A stretch of DNA of 27,581 bases, taken from NCBI GenBank assembly GCA_001724265.1, contig MEDY01000398.1, positions 1 to 27,581 on the forward strand, in the 5' to 3' direction. The position numbers and the translations under genes are program-made. A model generated the notes under the pieces. The model saw only the letters and a list, made by a program, of their open reading frames with translations, was not told where the DNA came from and did no database searches. This DNA is from Rhizaria sp. SCN 62-66. Lineage: Eukaryota > Rhizaria, unplaced. Positions 1-10,631 of the stretch are shown here, piece by piece. Every line of letters begins with the position of its first letter. The first letter of the stretch is position 1.

Positions 1-3000
1 TGCCAGCCGCGCCTGGCGCCCGCCGCGCTCGCCGCAGACGCCGCCGCGGCCGCCGCGGCCTCGGGGCCGGGCTCGGCCGTCGCGCTCGCCGCCGCGGCCG
101 GCGCGCTTGTCGCGTACCGCGTGCGCCCGGGCCAGAGCGCGAAACCGCAGGTGCTCGACCCGCGCTTCGCTGCGAACAACAACAATCACACTAGCAGTAG
201 CGGCGCTCAGAGCGCGGGCGCGGGCTTGAGTGCGGCCACTGCAACTGCAACTGCGGCGGCAACTGCGGCTGAGGCCCCGAGCGCGAGTGCCGGCGCTGCG
301 AGTAGCCCGGTGTCCCTGGCGGCGCTGCGGTGGGGCAACGTGTGCCGCGGCGAGTACGGCGAGTGGGGCGCTCCCCTCGTCTACTGGGGCGGCTTCACTT
401 CGGGCGAAATGACCGTGGGCACGCTGGTGACCGTGGGCACCGACCCCGTGCCCGACGACGTCGCCGCCGCCACCATGGCCGAGACCCCCGTCGCGACTGT
501 ACGCACAGACAGCGGCAGCGGCAAGCCGCCGGGGCACGCGCGCAACGCCAGCGTCGCCCCCGCCGGCGGCGTGCGCGTGCCCCTAGACGACGACGCCGCC
601 ATCGCGCCCTTCTGCAGTGGCGGCGCGTACTCGCCCCCGGCGCCCCTCGCGGCGCATACTCCCGCCCTCTCGGGCCCCGCGGCCGCCGCGCTGGTCGCCC
701 GCGCGCGCGTGGGCACCTTCTGCGTGTTCCACGGCGCCTTCGCGGGCGCCGTGCGCCGCAGCGGGCCCGCGCGTGCGCTGTGGGGCGTAGGCGCGGGCGC
801 CGCCGACGCCGCCGCCGCGGGCTGGGCTGTGCACTGCGTCGCGCGCGCCGCCACCGGGAGGACGCTGCCGCCCGGTGCCGCAACGGCGGGTACGGCTGAC
901 GCCGGCAGCAGCGGCAACGGCAGCAGTAGCAGCTCTAGCCCCGCCGCGGAGGGCGATCTGAGCGGGCTGGGCGACGCGTTGGCCGCGCTCGAGGCCGCTG
1001 CGAGTGGCGTCACGCCGCAAATGCGCGCTGCTGCGGCCGCCGCGCTCGCTGCGGCCGGCCTCACTGCTAGTGACTGTGACCAGCAGAGTGGTGACCGTGA
1101 CCGTGAGCATACCCGTGACCGTGATCGTGACCGTGAGTGGGACATCGCGTCGGTCGCGCTCGCGCTGCCGCAGTGCGCGCGCGGCGACGGCTACGTGTGC
1201 CACTTCACGGGCCAGTGCGCCGAGGGCGTGCTATCTAAGGGTATACTTACTCTCGCCACGGGCCATGTGTTCGACGGGACCTTCGCCGTCGGCGTGCCTG
1301 CCCACGGCCGCCTCCTCTCGCCGCCGGTGCCGCTGCCACCAAGCGCACTCGCCGCCGGCGCCGCTTCCAGCGCAGCCGGTGCCGCGCCGCCCGCCGCGTT
1401 CGAGCGCTACGAGGGCACCGTGGACCCGTGGCTGCGGCGCCAGGGCCGCGGCACGCTGGCGCTGCCGTGCGGCCGCGCCGTGACGGCCACGTTTGCGCGC
1501 GGCGTGCCCACGGGAGCGGCCACTGTGACTTTCACAGCGCCGCACCCGTATGCCGGCGCGGTCTACTGCGGCGGCGTCGACGCCCGCGGCCGCATGCACG
1601 GCGACGGCCGCATCGACTGGAGCGGCTGCCGCGCGCTGTACGGCAGTGGCAGCAGCAGCAGCAGCAGCAGCAGAGACGCCCACGCAAGCGCCGGCTCTGA
1701 CGCTGAGCGCGGCGTGAGTAGTGCCGGCGAGGTCGCGCTGCGGGCGGTGAGCGGTCTCTCGTGCTACAAGCTGATCGATGTCGTGGGCGACGTCGACGCC
1801 TACCTCGACAAGACGCTGAGCCACAGCAGCGCTGGCAGCGCGAGCTCTGCTCCCACGAGTCCGGTCGGCGCTGGCGTCGGCGCGAGCGGCGACGAGCCCT
1901 GTCTGATGGGCACCAACGCGGCCCCGCACGCGCGAACTCTCACCGTCGCCGCCGCCGCCGAGTCCGCGCTTGTGCATGACTCCGCTGCGAATGCGACTGA
2001 GAAGAAGGCTGAGGCGCCTTTCTGCACGCGCTGCGGGTACGCGCCCCCCGCGACCGCCGGCCAGGCCGTGTCCCCGCTGCGGTGCTCCCCGTGCGACGCG
2101 CACGAGGGCCTGGCGCTGTGGCGCCGCTTCGAGGGCTCTTTCGTGAGCGACCGCATGCACTGCGGCGAGATGCGCTACCGCGGCGGCGCCGTCTTCACCG
2201 GCACGTTCGACGTCACGGGTCGCAAGATGGGCGAGGGCTCCTGGGTTGCCGGCCGCGAGGACGCCGTGGACGCCGCCGCAGACTCTGTTTTGAGCGCCAG
2301 CTCCGCCGCGGGCGGCAAGCCCCCGGTGGCCGTGGTGGAGGGCTGCGACGGCACGCTCGCGCGCCTGCGCCGGTGGGTCGCCGAGGCCGTCGCCGCTTAC
2401 GACGCCGCCGCGCCCGCGGCCTCCCCGCGTGCCGTCGCCGCCGCGGCCGCCGCGGCCGCTGCAGCCGCCGTCGGGGCGAGCGAGGCGGCGCTCGCGCGCA
2501 CAGCGGCGCTGCTGCAGCAGCACGCGCGGCCGCCCGCGTCGGCAGCGGCGACGGCGCACCGGTGCTACCACGCGCACCGGCCTTGCGCAGTACCGCTGGC
2601 GTTTCGCGGCGGCTACCTCTTCTCGCGCCGCGAACAGGGCCGCGCGGTCGCCGCCAACGGCGACGTGTCCGAGGGCGTGTGGGCGCTTCGCTCACAGCGG
2701 CGTATGGGCCCCGGCACGGAGCTCGTGGTTGTGCAGGACTGGGCGCGATACCTGCCGCTCTTCACAGAAGGGTTCCGCATCGGCCGCTTCGCCTCGGCCT
2801 CGATCGCGCGCGCGCGGGGCGAGAGCCTCGTCACCAACAGCAGCGGCGGGGCGAGCGGCGGCAGCGGCGCGGCGGCGGGACAGGGAGGCATCGCTTCCGC
2901 GTTCATCTTGTATCCGTTCCCGCGCGCTCACCCGCTGTCGATGCAGTTCGAGGGCACCTACTTAGACGGGCTTCCGGCCACGGGTCTCACCGAGTACCTG

Positions 3001-3022
3001 CTCACGGTTGCCACGGCCGACC

Positions 3023-3055
<33 letters not shown>

Positions 3056-6000
3056 AGTCGATCACGGGTGGCAGTGGCAGCGGCGGCGGCGGCGGCGGCG
3101 GGCAGGAAGCGTTGCTCGACGCCGCGGCGGCCCGCGCTGCCGTGGCCGCGGCGGCGCTGGACGAGGAGCGCGCCGTCGCTGCGCACTCGAAGCAGGCCCT
3201 CGTCACCGCGCTCCTCAGCGCCATCGGCGACAGTCATGGTAGCACAGGCGCAAGCGTTGGCGGGACGCAGTCGCCTGGGAAAAGCGGCGCTGCGGCCGCG
3301 GCGGCTGCGGCGGCGGCGGCCACGCTCGCGCCCGCGGTCGCCGCGGCCGGCCTGCCCGCCGCGCTGCGGTCGCTGTGCGCTGCCGCTCTCGGCCTCAGCG
3401 TCTCCGGCGCCAAGGCCGCGACGACTGCTGCGCCCGCGGTCAGCGTCGCCGCGCTGCCTGTCGCCGAGGCTGCTGCCGCGGCCGCCGCGGAGGCGACCGA
3501 GGCCGCCGCGGTGGAGGTCGAGGCTGAGCGCGTCGTGACCGACGCCATCGGCCAGCTCTGGGCTCTCGCCACCGACTGTGAGTACGGCGATGAAGCCAAG
3601 GCTGGCAGTGACCGTGAGCAGCGGCAGAGTGACGGTGAGCGCGATGACTCGGAAAGCCTGGTCCCCTTTGACCCCGCCGCGGGCACCACGCCTGACGCTG
3701 TGGCCGCGGTCTCTGGCGGCCTGACTTCTTTCCTCGCGCCTAAGTCCTCCTGCGCGCGCGTGGCGGCGTCCGCCGTGCCGCACACGGCCACCGAGGCCGA
3801 GGCCGATGCGCTCTCCCCGCACACTAGCCATAGCAGCAGCCACAGCAGCCGCATTGCCGCCACCAAGGCGCGCCCCGCCGCCACGACCGCGACTGCGAAC
3901 GACGCGGACAGCGGCGGCGCGTGGCGCTGGCAGTGGGCGCTGCCGCGCTCCTTCACGGGCCCCGTGACGCCCGCGCTGCTGCCGCACGGCCGCGGCGTCG
4001 CCGTCCTTGCCTCAGGTCCCGTGTGGGACGTCGCCGCGCGCTTCCACCTAGGCGCGCCCGCCGGCCCAGCGGCCGCGACACTGCGCGACGGCGGCGTTTT
4101 CCTCGGCCTCTGGCGCGGCCGTGCGGGCCCCGCGTGGGGGCTGCGCGCGTGGGCCTCGGGCGAAGTGACCGTGGGCGACGTCGACGGCCATCTGCGGCCG
4201 CACGGCGCCGCGACGGGCGTGTTCACCGACGTCGGCCGCAACTACGGCCGCATCGCCTTCACCGGGCTCTGGGTCGCGGGGCATCCGTGGCGCGGGCAGA
4301 TGGGTTACTTGCACGGCGCTAAGTATCAGTCGCAGTTTTTCGACGTTGTCACTGGCACGGACGCACCGTTCGGCTGCTCTGGCGCGGAGGAGGCCGTTGT
4401 CGACACGGAAGACTCAGCAAGCACGGAGACCGAAAACAATCCCTCTGCTGCCGATGCGACTGCGGTTGCCGGAGCGCTGGGTGCGGAGGCGATCGCTGCG
4501 ACGGCGGACGCAGCTGCCGCCGTTGTCACTGCCAGTATCACCACGCCCGCTGCGCTCAGGAACACTGAGGTTCAGAGCTCCAGTGCAGCGGACGCTGATG
4601 GGGACGCGGAGTTCGACGCCGAGGTCGAGACCGCGATTGCATACCCGACATTCGGCTCCGACAACAGCGACAATGCCGCAGCAGCCTCCCTCTCGGACTC
4701 TGTCCCTGCGCGCCGCCCGCTGCGCCCCGCGTCGCTGCAGCCCCTGCTGCGGCCGACGCATACGCTGCACCTGCGCGACGGCTCGCGCTACTGCCACGCC
4801 GCGTCGCTGCACCCGCTGCTGGCCGCGCGGCGCAAGGCGCTGTCTTCCGCGCTGGCGGCCACGCACGCGCACGTCGCGGCGCTGCTCGCGGCCGCCGCGC
4901 CCGACTGCTGGCCGCACCTGCCCGCGCCGCCGCGGCCCGCGCTGCCGCCGCGCGCGGTCCGCGCGCTGCACGCCTTCCAGGGCCGCGGCGGCGGCGTGCG
5001 CGCGCTGCTGCTCGCCGCCGAGGCCGCCGCCGCGGGCGCGCGCGCGGCGCTGGCGCGCGTGGTGGCCGCGGAGGGCTGGCCTGTCGCCGACGAAGCCGCC
5101 GAGCGCGAGGCCGCCGCGCGCTTCGGGGCGCGGTACCGAGGCGCCGCCACCACCGGACCCGACTCCAGCGCCGCTGCGGGCTCCGGCGCCGGCTCCGGCG
5201 CATACTCGGCCGCGCTGGCCGCCGCGAGCAACCTCAGCGGCCTCAACGGCGCCGGCGGCGAGGCCGACAGCCTGGGGCTGAGCGAGGTGCTCACCGCGGC
5301 GCGCGCCGAGGCCGAGGCCGCGGTGGCGCGGGCGCAGGAGCTACTGGCCGACCTCGCGGCCGCCTGGGCCGAGCCCGACGCTCGCGCCGCCCCCGCGAGC
5401 GCCGCACTGGCGAGCGTCGCCCCCGCGAGCGCGGCCCGCGGTGCGCGCGCGCTGCCACGCGTGACGCCCGGGCTGACGCACCTGCTGACCCAGCAGCAGC
5501 AGCACCGGCTGACGTTTGGCGAGGAGCGGCTTCTCTCGCGCCACTTCGGCAACAGCAGCGCGCGCGATGACCACGATCACTACGACCACCAAGATCACCA
5601 CGATCGCCATGACCTTGACAGCACCGCGCGCACCAGCAGCGCGGACGCGGACAGCGAGGGCGCGGCCGCAGTGGCCGCGGCCGGCGCCGGCGTCGCTGCC
5701 GTTGCCGCGCGCGGGGCCGCCGCGGTGGCCGCTGTCGTCGCGAGCGGCGCGGGCGCCAGCGCCGTGGCCGCTGCGGTGGCCGCCGCCGTGGCCGCGGTCG
5801 CCGACGCCGCGGACATGGAGGACGAGATGTGGCGCCTGGCGCTGCCCAGCGACTGTGAGCTGGCCGAGAAGAAGGCTCTCATCGAGGCCGCGGCCGCGTA
5901 CGACGACGGCGAGAGCGATAGTGGCGACGACGACGACACGTACGATGCGAACATGACTGTCGATGATTGCAACGGCGCGGACGACGACGGTGGCGATGAC

Positions 6001-8451
6001 GGTGACGCTGAGCACCGCGACGCCGGTGACTGCGGACAGGAGGACTCGATTGTCACGCGGTCCCCCACCCGGGGACAGGGCAAGAGCGGCCTGCCCGAGT
6101 CTGACTCGGCCTCTGCCTCGGAGTCCGAGCCGGAGAGCGAGTTCGAGGGCTTCGGCTCTGAGAACGACCCCGACGGCAACGATGACGTTGATGGCAAGCC
6201 CGACAAGCCTGTCAAGAAGTCTTCGAAGCTCAAGACGAAGACTAAGAGCAATCTCACGAACGCGGCAGCGAAGACAAAGACCTCTGTCTCTGCCTCTGCC
6301 TCGGCATCTGCCTCAAGTGCGCGCCCTCGCTCTCTGCTCGCGCGTTCTCGTCCGCGCCAGCGCTCCGCGGCCGCCGCCCGCGCCCGCCGCAGCCGCCATG
6401 AGCACGAGCGCGGGCGCGAGCGCGCGCCGCTGTGCCCGCAGCAGTCGCTGGCGGTGCTGGTGCCCGACGTGTCGACGCACGAGGCCGCGCTCGCGGCTCT
6501 GCTGGCGCGCTCCGCCCCCGCGCTGCGGCTCTCGCGTTCACTGCTGCGCCTGCAGTCCGAGTCCGAAGCGCTGCTGCTGGCCACGCGCCGTCTCTCCGCG
6601 CGCCTGACCCAGCTCGACGGCTCGCTCCTGCCGAACCTGCTCCTGCACCCTGCGCTCGACTCGGCGGCCGCGCTCGCCCGCTACGCCGCGCGCGCAGAGG
6701 CCGCGACGGTCGCGCCCTGGGCCGAGGCCTGGGAGGCGCAGCGCCGCCGCGTCGCGCCCGCGCTCGCCGCGCACTGCCGCCGCGCCGCCGCATTCGAGCG
6801 CCTGCGCGCGGAGGTATTGGGCAGTGACTGGGCCACCGCAGCCGCGGAGGTGCTCAGCCCGTCCTCCGTCGCCGCGCTCTCTTCCTCAATCTCAACCTCG
6901 GCGTCGGCGTTGGTGTCGGCGTTGAGCCCCAGCAGCGCCACCCCGAGTGGCGGCAGTCCCGGCGCGGGGGCCGGCGAGCACGGCCACGGGCTGCTCGGCG
7001 CGCTGTCGGCCTCGATCGAGCGCAACTGTGCGGCTGCAGAGGCGCTGCTGGCCCGCGCGACCACGCTGCGCAGCGAGACGGACGCGCTGTCGGCGCGGCT
7101 CAAGGCTTCGGTGACCGAAGTGGCGGCGCACTGGGCCAGCGCGCGCGCGCACAGCCGCAGTCGGCAGTGCCGCGCGCTGCTGGGCGCGGAATTGCACGCC
7201 GCGATCCACGCCAAGGACGCGACCGCGGCGCAGGCGCTCCTTGACAGCGCCGCCAGCTCCCTCACCAACAACACCGACAACGATGGCCATAACAGCAGCA
7301 GCAGCAGCAGTGCGGGCATCGGCGTGGTGAGCCTGGTCGAGTGGGAGGACGACGCCGGCACCGACGCCGTGCGCCTCGCAGTCCACACGGGCCAGCCGCA
7401 GCTGCTCGACGCTGTCCTCACGGCCTACGGCCACTATGCCGCCGCCGCCGCCGCTGCCGCCGCCGCTGCGGAGTCCGAGGCGGACGGGCGCGCGGACGCC
7501 GCTGCGCAGTCGCCGTCGGTACGCGACGAGGGCCGCGCCGCGGCTGCGGCGGCCGCGGTGAAGCACCTGCTGTCGCGCCCCAACGCCGTCGCCGAAACGT
7601 ACCTCTACACCGCCGTCGCGGAGCCCGCACCCGCGCCCGTGCCTTCTAGCCCGCGCGTCCTCTCGCCGCCGTCCGCCTCCGCTTCTGCGGCCGAGTCCGC
7701 GCCGTCGTCGGCCGTGGACTGCCTGCCGGTGCTGCTGCGGCACGGCGCGGACCTGTATCAGCCCTGCGACGCGGCGCAGCGGTCCGTGATGCACGTCGCG
7801 GCGACCGCGGGCGACGCCGCGCGCATGGCGCTGCTGCTGCGGCTCGGCTTCCGCCTCCGCTGGGAGCGCCTCGACCGCCGCGCGCGCGCCTCGCTGCACT
7901 GCGCCGCGGCCGCCAACTCAGTCCCCGCGGTTCAGGCGCTGATCGACGCCGGCGCGCCGCGGCTTAACTTCCCCGACGAGGCGGGTGAGACGCCGCTGCA
8001 CGCGACGCAGAGCGAGGCCGTCGCTGCACTGCTGCTCGCCAGCGGCGCGCGCGTGGCGGGGGCCAAGACGGCGGCCGTGCTGCGCAGCGGGCAGATGGCC
8101 GGCGCGGGCGGCACCATGTCCCGCGCGGAGGCCGCCTGGCGCGCCCGCTGCGCGCTGCCCGCGCTGGTCTCCGCCGCGGGCCTTGTCTCCGCGGACGACG
8201 ATCCCGAGGGACTGTGGGCGCTCGACGCCGACCACCCCGTGTGCGTCGGCTGCGGCGCCGGGTGGGGGCTCTTTTCGCGGCGCCACCACTGCCGGCTCTG
8301 CGGGCTCGTCTTCTGCGGCAAGTGTAGCGCCAACACCGTGACCACGGGGCCCAAGGCGCTGCACCGCGTCTGCGACGGCTGCTGCAACGCGGTCGCCGCG
8401 AGGAAGGCTAAGGAGGCCGCTGAGGAGGCGGGCGCTGGCGCCACGCACTGA
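1..8451 (+). CDS. Giant MORN-repeat / ankyrin / FYVE zinc-finger protein (5' end outside window)
   Basis: The frame is open from base 1 with no ATG before it, so the start lies upstream; about 2816 residues are visible, ending in TGA. MORN-like segments (aromatic-x-G-x-[FW] with G-x-G) occur near bases 331-435, 1186-1300, 1399-1500, 1546-1640, 2125-2250, 2602-2690 and 4093-4320. A Cys4 knuckle (CxxC at 2023-2034, CxxC at 2083-2094) sits among them. Acidic and Lys/Arg-rich linkers follow (5550-6420), then an Ala/Leu-rich helical stretch (6420-7200), divergent ankyrin repeats (7363-7437 and 7717-8060) and a C-terminal FYVE finger (8215-8400) with WALD, RRHHCR and RVC motifs. FYVE domains bind phosphatidylinositol-3-phosphate on endosomes, and MORN and ankyrin repeats are membrane or protein scaffolds. 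I therefore infer an endosomal scaffold. No intron is needed. Long Ala, Ser and Gly runs look like slippage expansions. Domain calls are firm for FYVE, good for ankyrin and moderate for the diverged MORN units. Confidence 0.88.
1067..1138 (+). repeat. Imperfect tandem array of GTGACC-type hexamers inside the MORN/FYVE gene
   Basis: GTGACC, GTGACT and GTGATC units, joined as GTGACCGTGA blocks, repeat across this stretch. In the gene's frame they encode an Asp-Arg-rich segment (DRDRE-type). One unit is an exact copy of the 11-mer TGACCGTGAGC (1098-1108), which also appears elsewhere in the window. The array could be a microsatellite tolerated in a linker or a cluster of a DNA-binding motif; the sequence alone does not decide. 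Confidence 0.7.
3025..3054 (+). repeat. (GCC)10 run encoding polyalanine
   Basis: Ten uninterrupted GCC codons in the frame of the MORN/FYVE gene, followed shortly by a GGC run (about 3082-3102) encoding glycine. Purity at the codon level suggests recent slippage expansion. The run lies between MORN-like segments in a low-complexity linker. Confidence 0.9.
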
Positions 8452-9050
8452 GTCGCGGTGACTGCTTAACGTAGTAATCGCTGTTTAAACTCGAATAGCA
8501 GCTCTAGGTTAAAGAAATTCACGCGCGCTGTCCTTGTCGATGCACTCCTGTCATTTGTTGACACTATGTGCTAAGCCTGGTGGAATCGTGCGACTTATAT
8601 GTGGGATATGTAGATATGTATATGTGTTGAATGTTTATGTTTATTTCAGTACTTAAATCAGCAAGACGTGTGTTTGTTGTCATTGTGCAAAGCTGCGCTG
8701 CAACGGCGACCTCGACGGCGCTGAGTAATGAACAGCTTTCAGCGCGTATAGAGGCACAGAATCAATAGTTGGGAGCTTCATATATTATTTGCGTTGTGCG
8801 TCTAGTATGAAGTTGTCTTTTTCACATACATATTGTTCTATAATTCTTATCATTCACGCGTGAAAAACATGATTTGTTAAAATCTAGTCGATGCGCTGTC
8901 TGAGGTGACCTCCGAAAGTCAACAAGGATGCAAGATGCATGATTAGAATTGTGTGTAGCGCGTATAATCAATCGTCAATAGAACATCTGTCCATTTTTTG
9001 ACTAACAAGGTTTGAGTATGTCTACTTTCTTTTAATTCCATTGAACAGAT
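8452..9050. other. Intergenic DNA, MORN/FYVE gene to methyltransferase gene
   Basis: AT-rich DNA between two plus-strand genes. It must hold the 3' UTR of the upstream gene and the promoter or 5' UTR of the methyltransferase gene. I see no AATAAA-type signal and no convincing ORF. A more GC-rich patch lies at about 8690-8760. The last 50 bases look like the 3' end of an intron and are listed separately. Confidence 0.6.
9001..9048 (+). other. Candidate branch point, pyrimidine tract and 3' splice site just before the methyltransferase ATG
   Basis: ACTAAC (9001-9006) resembles a branch-point consensus. It is followed by a T/C-rich tract and by AACAG ending at 9048, two bases before the ATG at 9051. 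This is the layout of an intron end, so the gene may have a 5' UTR intron, an upstream coding exon, or a trans-splice acceptor. I could not identify a matching donor with confidence in 8452-9000. Confidence 0.4.
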
Positions 9051-10070
9051 ATGTATATTTACATCGCAATCGGCGTTCTCGCGCTTGTTGCCGCAAACTT
9101 TGCTAAGATCCGCGCTGTCATCTACGATGTCGTCATTACCTCTATGACCAAGGAGTGGTACGTAAACAACTGCTATATCAGATAGACCAATGTACAAATT
9201 ATGCAATCATATTGCTTCATTCACTCACACTCACATGTATGTCATTTATGACGCCTCTGCGCCCTTCTGTCCTCAACAGGTACCGTTCCGTGTTGGAGCG
9301 TGTTCCCCGCGGCGCCCGCATTCTCGACGTCGGCATCGGCACCGGCACTGCTCTGCTGGCCAACAAACAGCTCATCATTGACCGCGACCTTACCATCGTC
9401 GGTGTTGACTATGACCTCGACTACGTGCGCCGCTGCGAGGCCCTGATCGCCAAGCACGATTTCGCCTCTCGCCTCACGGTGCACCACGCGTCCATCTACG
9501 ACTTCGCCCCCGCCGAGCGCTTTGACGTGGGGTACTTCTCTGGCTCGCTCATGATTATGCCCGACCCGGCAGCCGCGCTGCTGCACGTGCAGCGCCTGCT
9601 GACCTCCCCCGCGCGGCTCGAGGGCGGCAAGGTCATCTACACCACCCAGACCTTCCAGGTGCGTCGTCAAACCACTTTGAACTCGTATATCTCCATGAAT
9701 TAAGGACATAACTGTCTGATTGCAGAGCTTGATGTGCAAACCTCAATTTTGTATTTGAAAACCTGTGTATACCTCCGAGATAGTCGAATATGCTTTTCAA
9801 ATGTCTCATATCTATTTACTCAACTTTTATATTTGTTTGCACTGTTCGCAGGAGAAGCCCAACGCTCTGCTGGAGCTGTTCAAGCCGCTGCTCAAGTTCC
9901 TCACCACGATCGACTTCGGCCAGGTGACGTACGAGGCGCAGTTCCTCGCCATGGTCGCCAAGGCGGGCTTCGAGCCCAAGCAGGAGACGATGGCAGCCTC
10001 GGGCCTCTCCAAGAAGGTCAGCGAGGGACGCAAGTTCAAGCTCTTCACCCTCACCGAGAAGAAGCAGTGA
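9051..10070 (+). CDS. Membrane-anchored class I SAM-dependent methyltransferase (3 exons)
   Basis: Inferred exons are 9051-9157, 9280-9658 and 9852-10070 (introns of 122 and 193 bases, donors GTACGT and GTGCGT, acceptors ACAG and CGCAG), giving a 234-residue protein ending in TGA. Residues 2-17 form a hydrophobic N-terminal segment that should anchor it in a membrane. The Rossmann methyltransferase fold follows: motif I DVGIGTGTA binds S-adenosylmethionine, VGVDYD ends strand 2 with its acidic ribose-binding residue, and FDVGYFSGSLM plus GGKVIYTTQTF fit the later strands. The C-terminal part, with FKPLLKFLTTIDFG and a GFEP turn, fits the last strands of small-molecule or lipid methyltransferases. 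The substrate cannot be told from sequence. The frame is continuous across both junctions, which supports the exon model. The start is the first ATG after a likely 3' splice site, so a 5' extension is possible. Confidence 0.85.
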
Positions 10071-10631
10071 AGTGATATTGCACTAACCACGTGTGCAGTA
10101 GAGCACGATCTATGGAAACATCAGCAGCGACGACAATGCGTTGATACAAAGACGAACATCAACGCGCTTACTACGCGCGGGACAACAAACACGGCACCAC
10201 TCGCGAGGGGACAATTGTATATCTCTGATTGACCATGATGTTGCTGTTGACTTTGATTACATTGGACACATATATATGTACATATTGTACATGTACATGA
10301 TTAATGTGCTGAACTGCTGCTTAATACAAGGCCAAGTCTGACTCATTCACCCAAGAAATTGTCGCGCGCGCATGATTGTTAAAGTTATGTTGTTTGTATT
10401 CAACGCGTTTGCTAAAATGGTCAGCTAAATTATATAACGTTCACAACAATCATTCGATTCAGTTGGCCCAGTCTTCTGTTGTGTGCGCTATCAAGCGGGT
10501 GTGCGTGCGTGGCCAACCACAACAACTGCAGCAACGACACCTCGATAGTACACCGTCGACTCCATCAACTCTCTCAACTCACCCCCGTCTCCCATCGGTC
10601 AATACCGTGTGTTGACTCGGTAGCCGCTCGC
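10071..10631. other. Convergent intergenic region, methyltransferase and ankyrin genes
   Basis: AT-rich DNA between two gene 3' ends, so it should contain both 3' UTRs and polyadenylation sites, though no standard AATAAA is evident on the plus strand. It holds a TATATATGTACATATTGTAC-like stretch and the perfect palindrome TGTACATGTACA at 10286-10297. A pyrimidine-rich C/T/A segment lies at about 10520-10610. No gene is visible here. Confidence 0.6.

Noticed and set aside
1231-2577. Long open frame on the minus strand opposite the MORN/FYVE gene, and many others like it
   Set aside because: In GC-rich DNA the antisense frames are open by chance. Their products are Arg/Gly/Ala-rich without domain motifs, whereas the plus frame has clear MORN, ankyrin and FYVE patterns.
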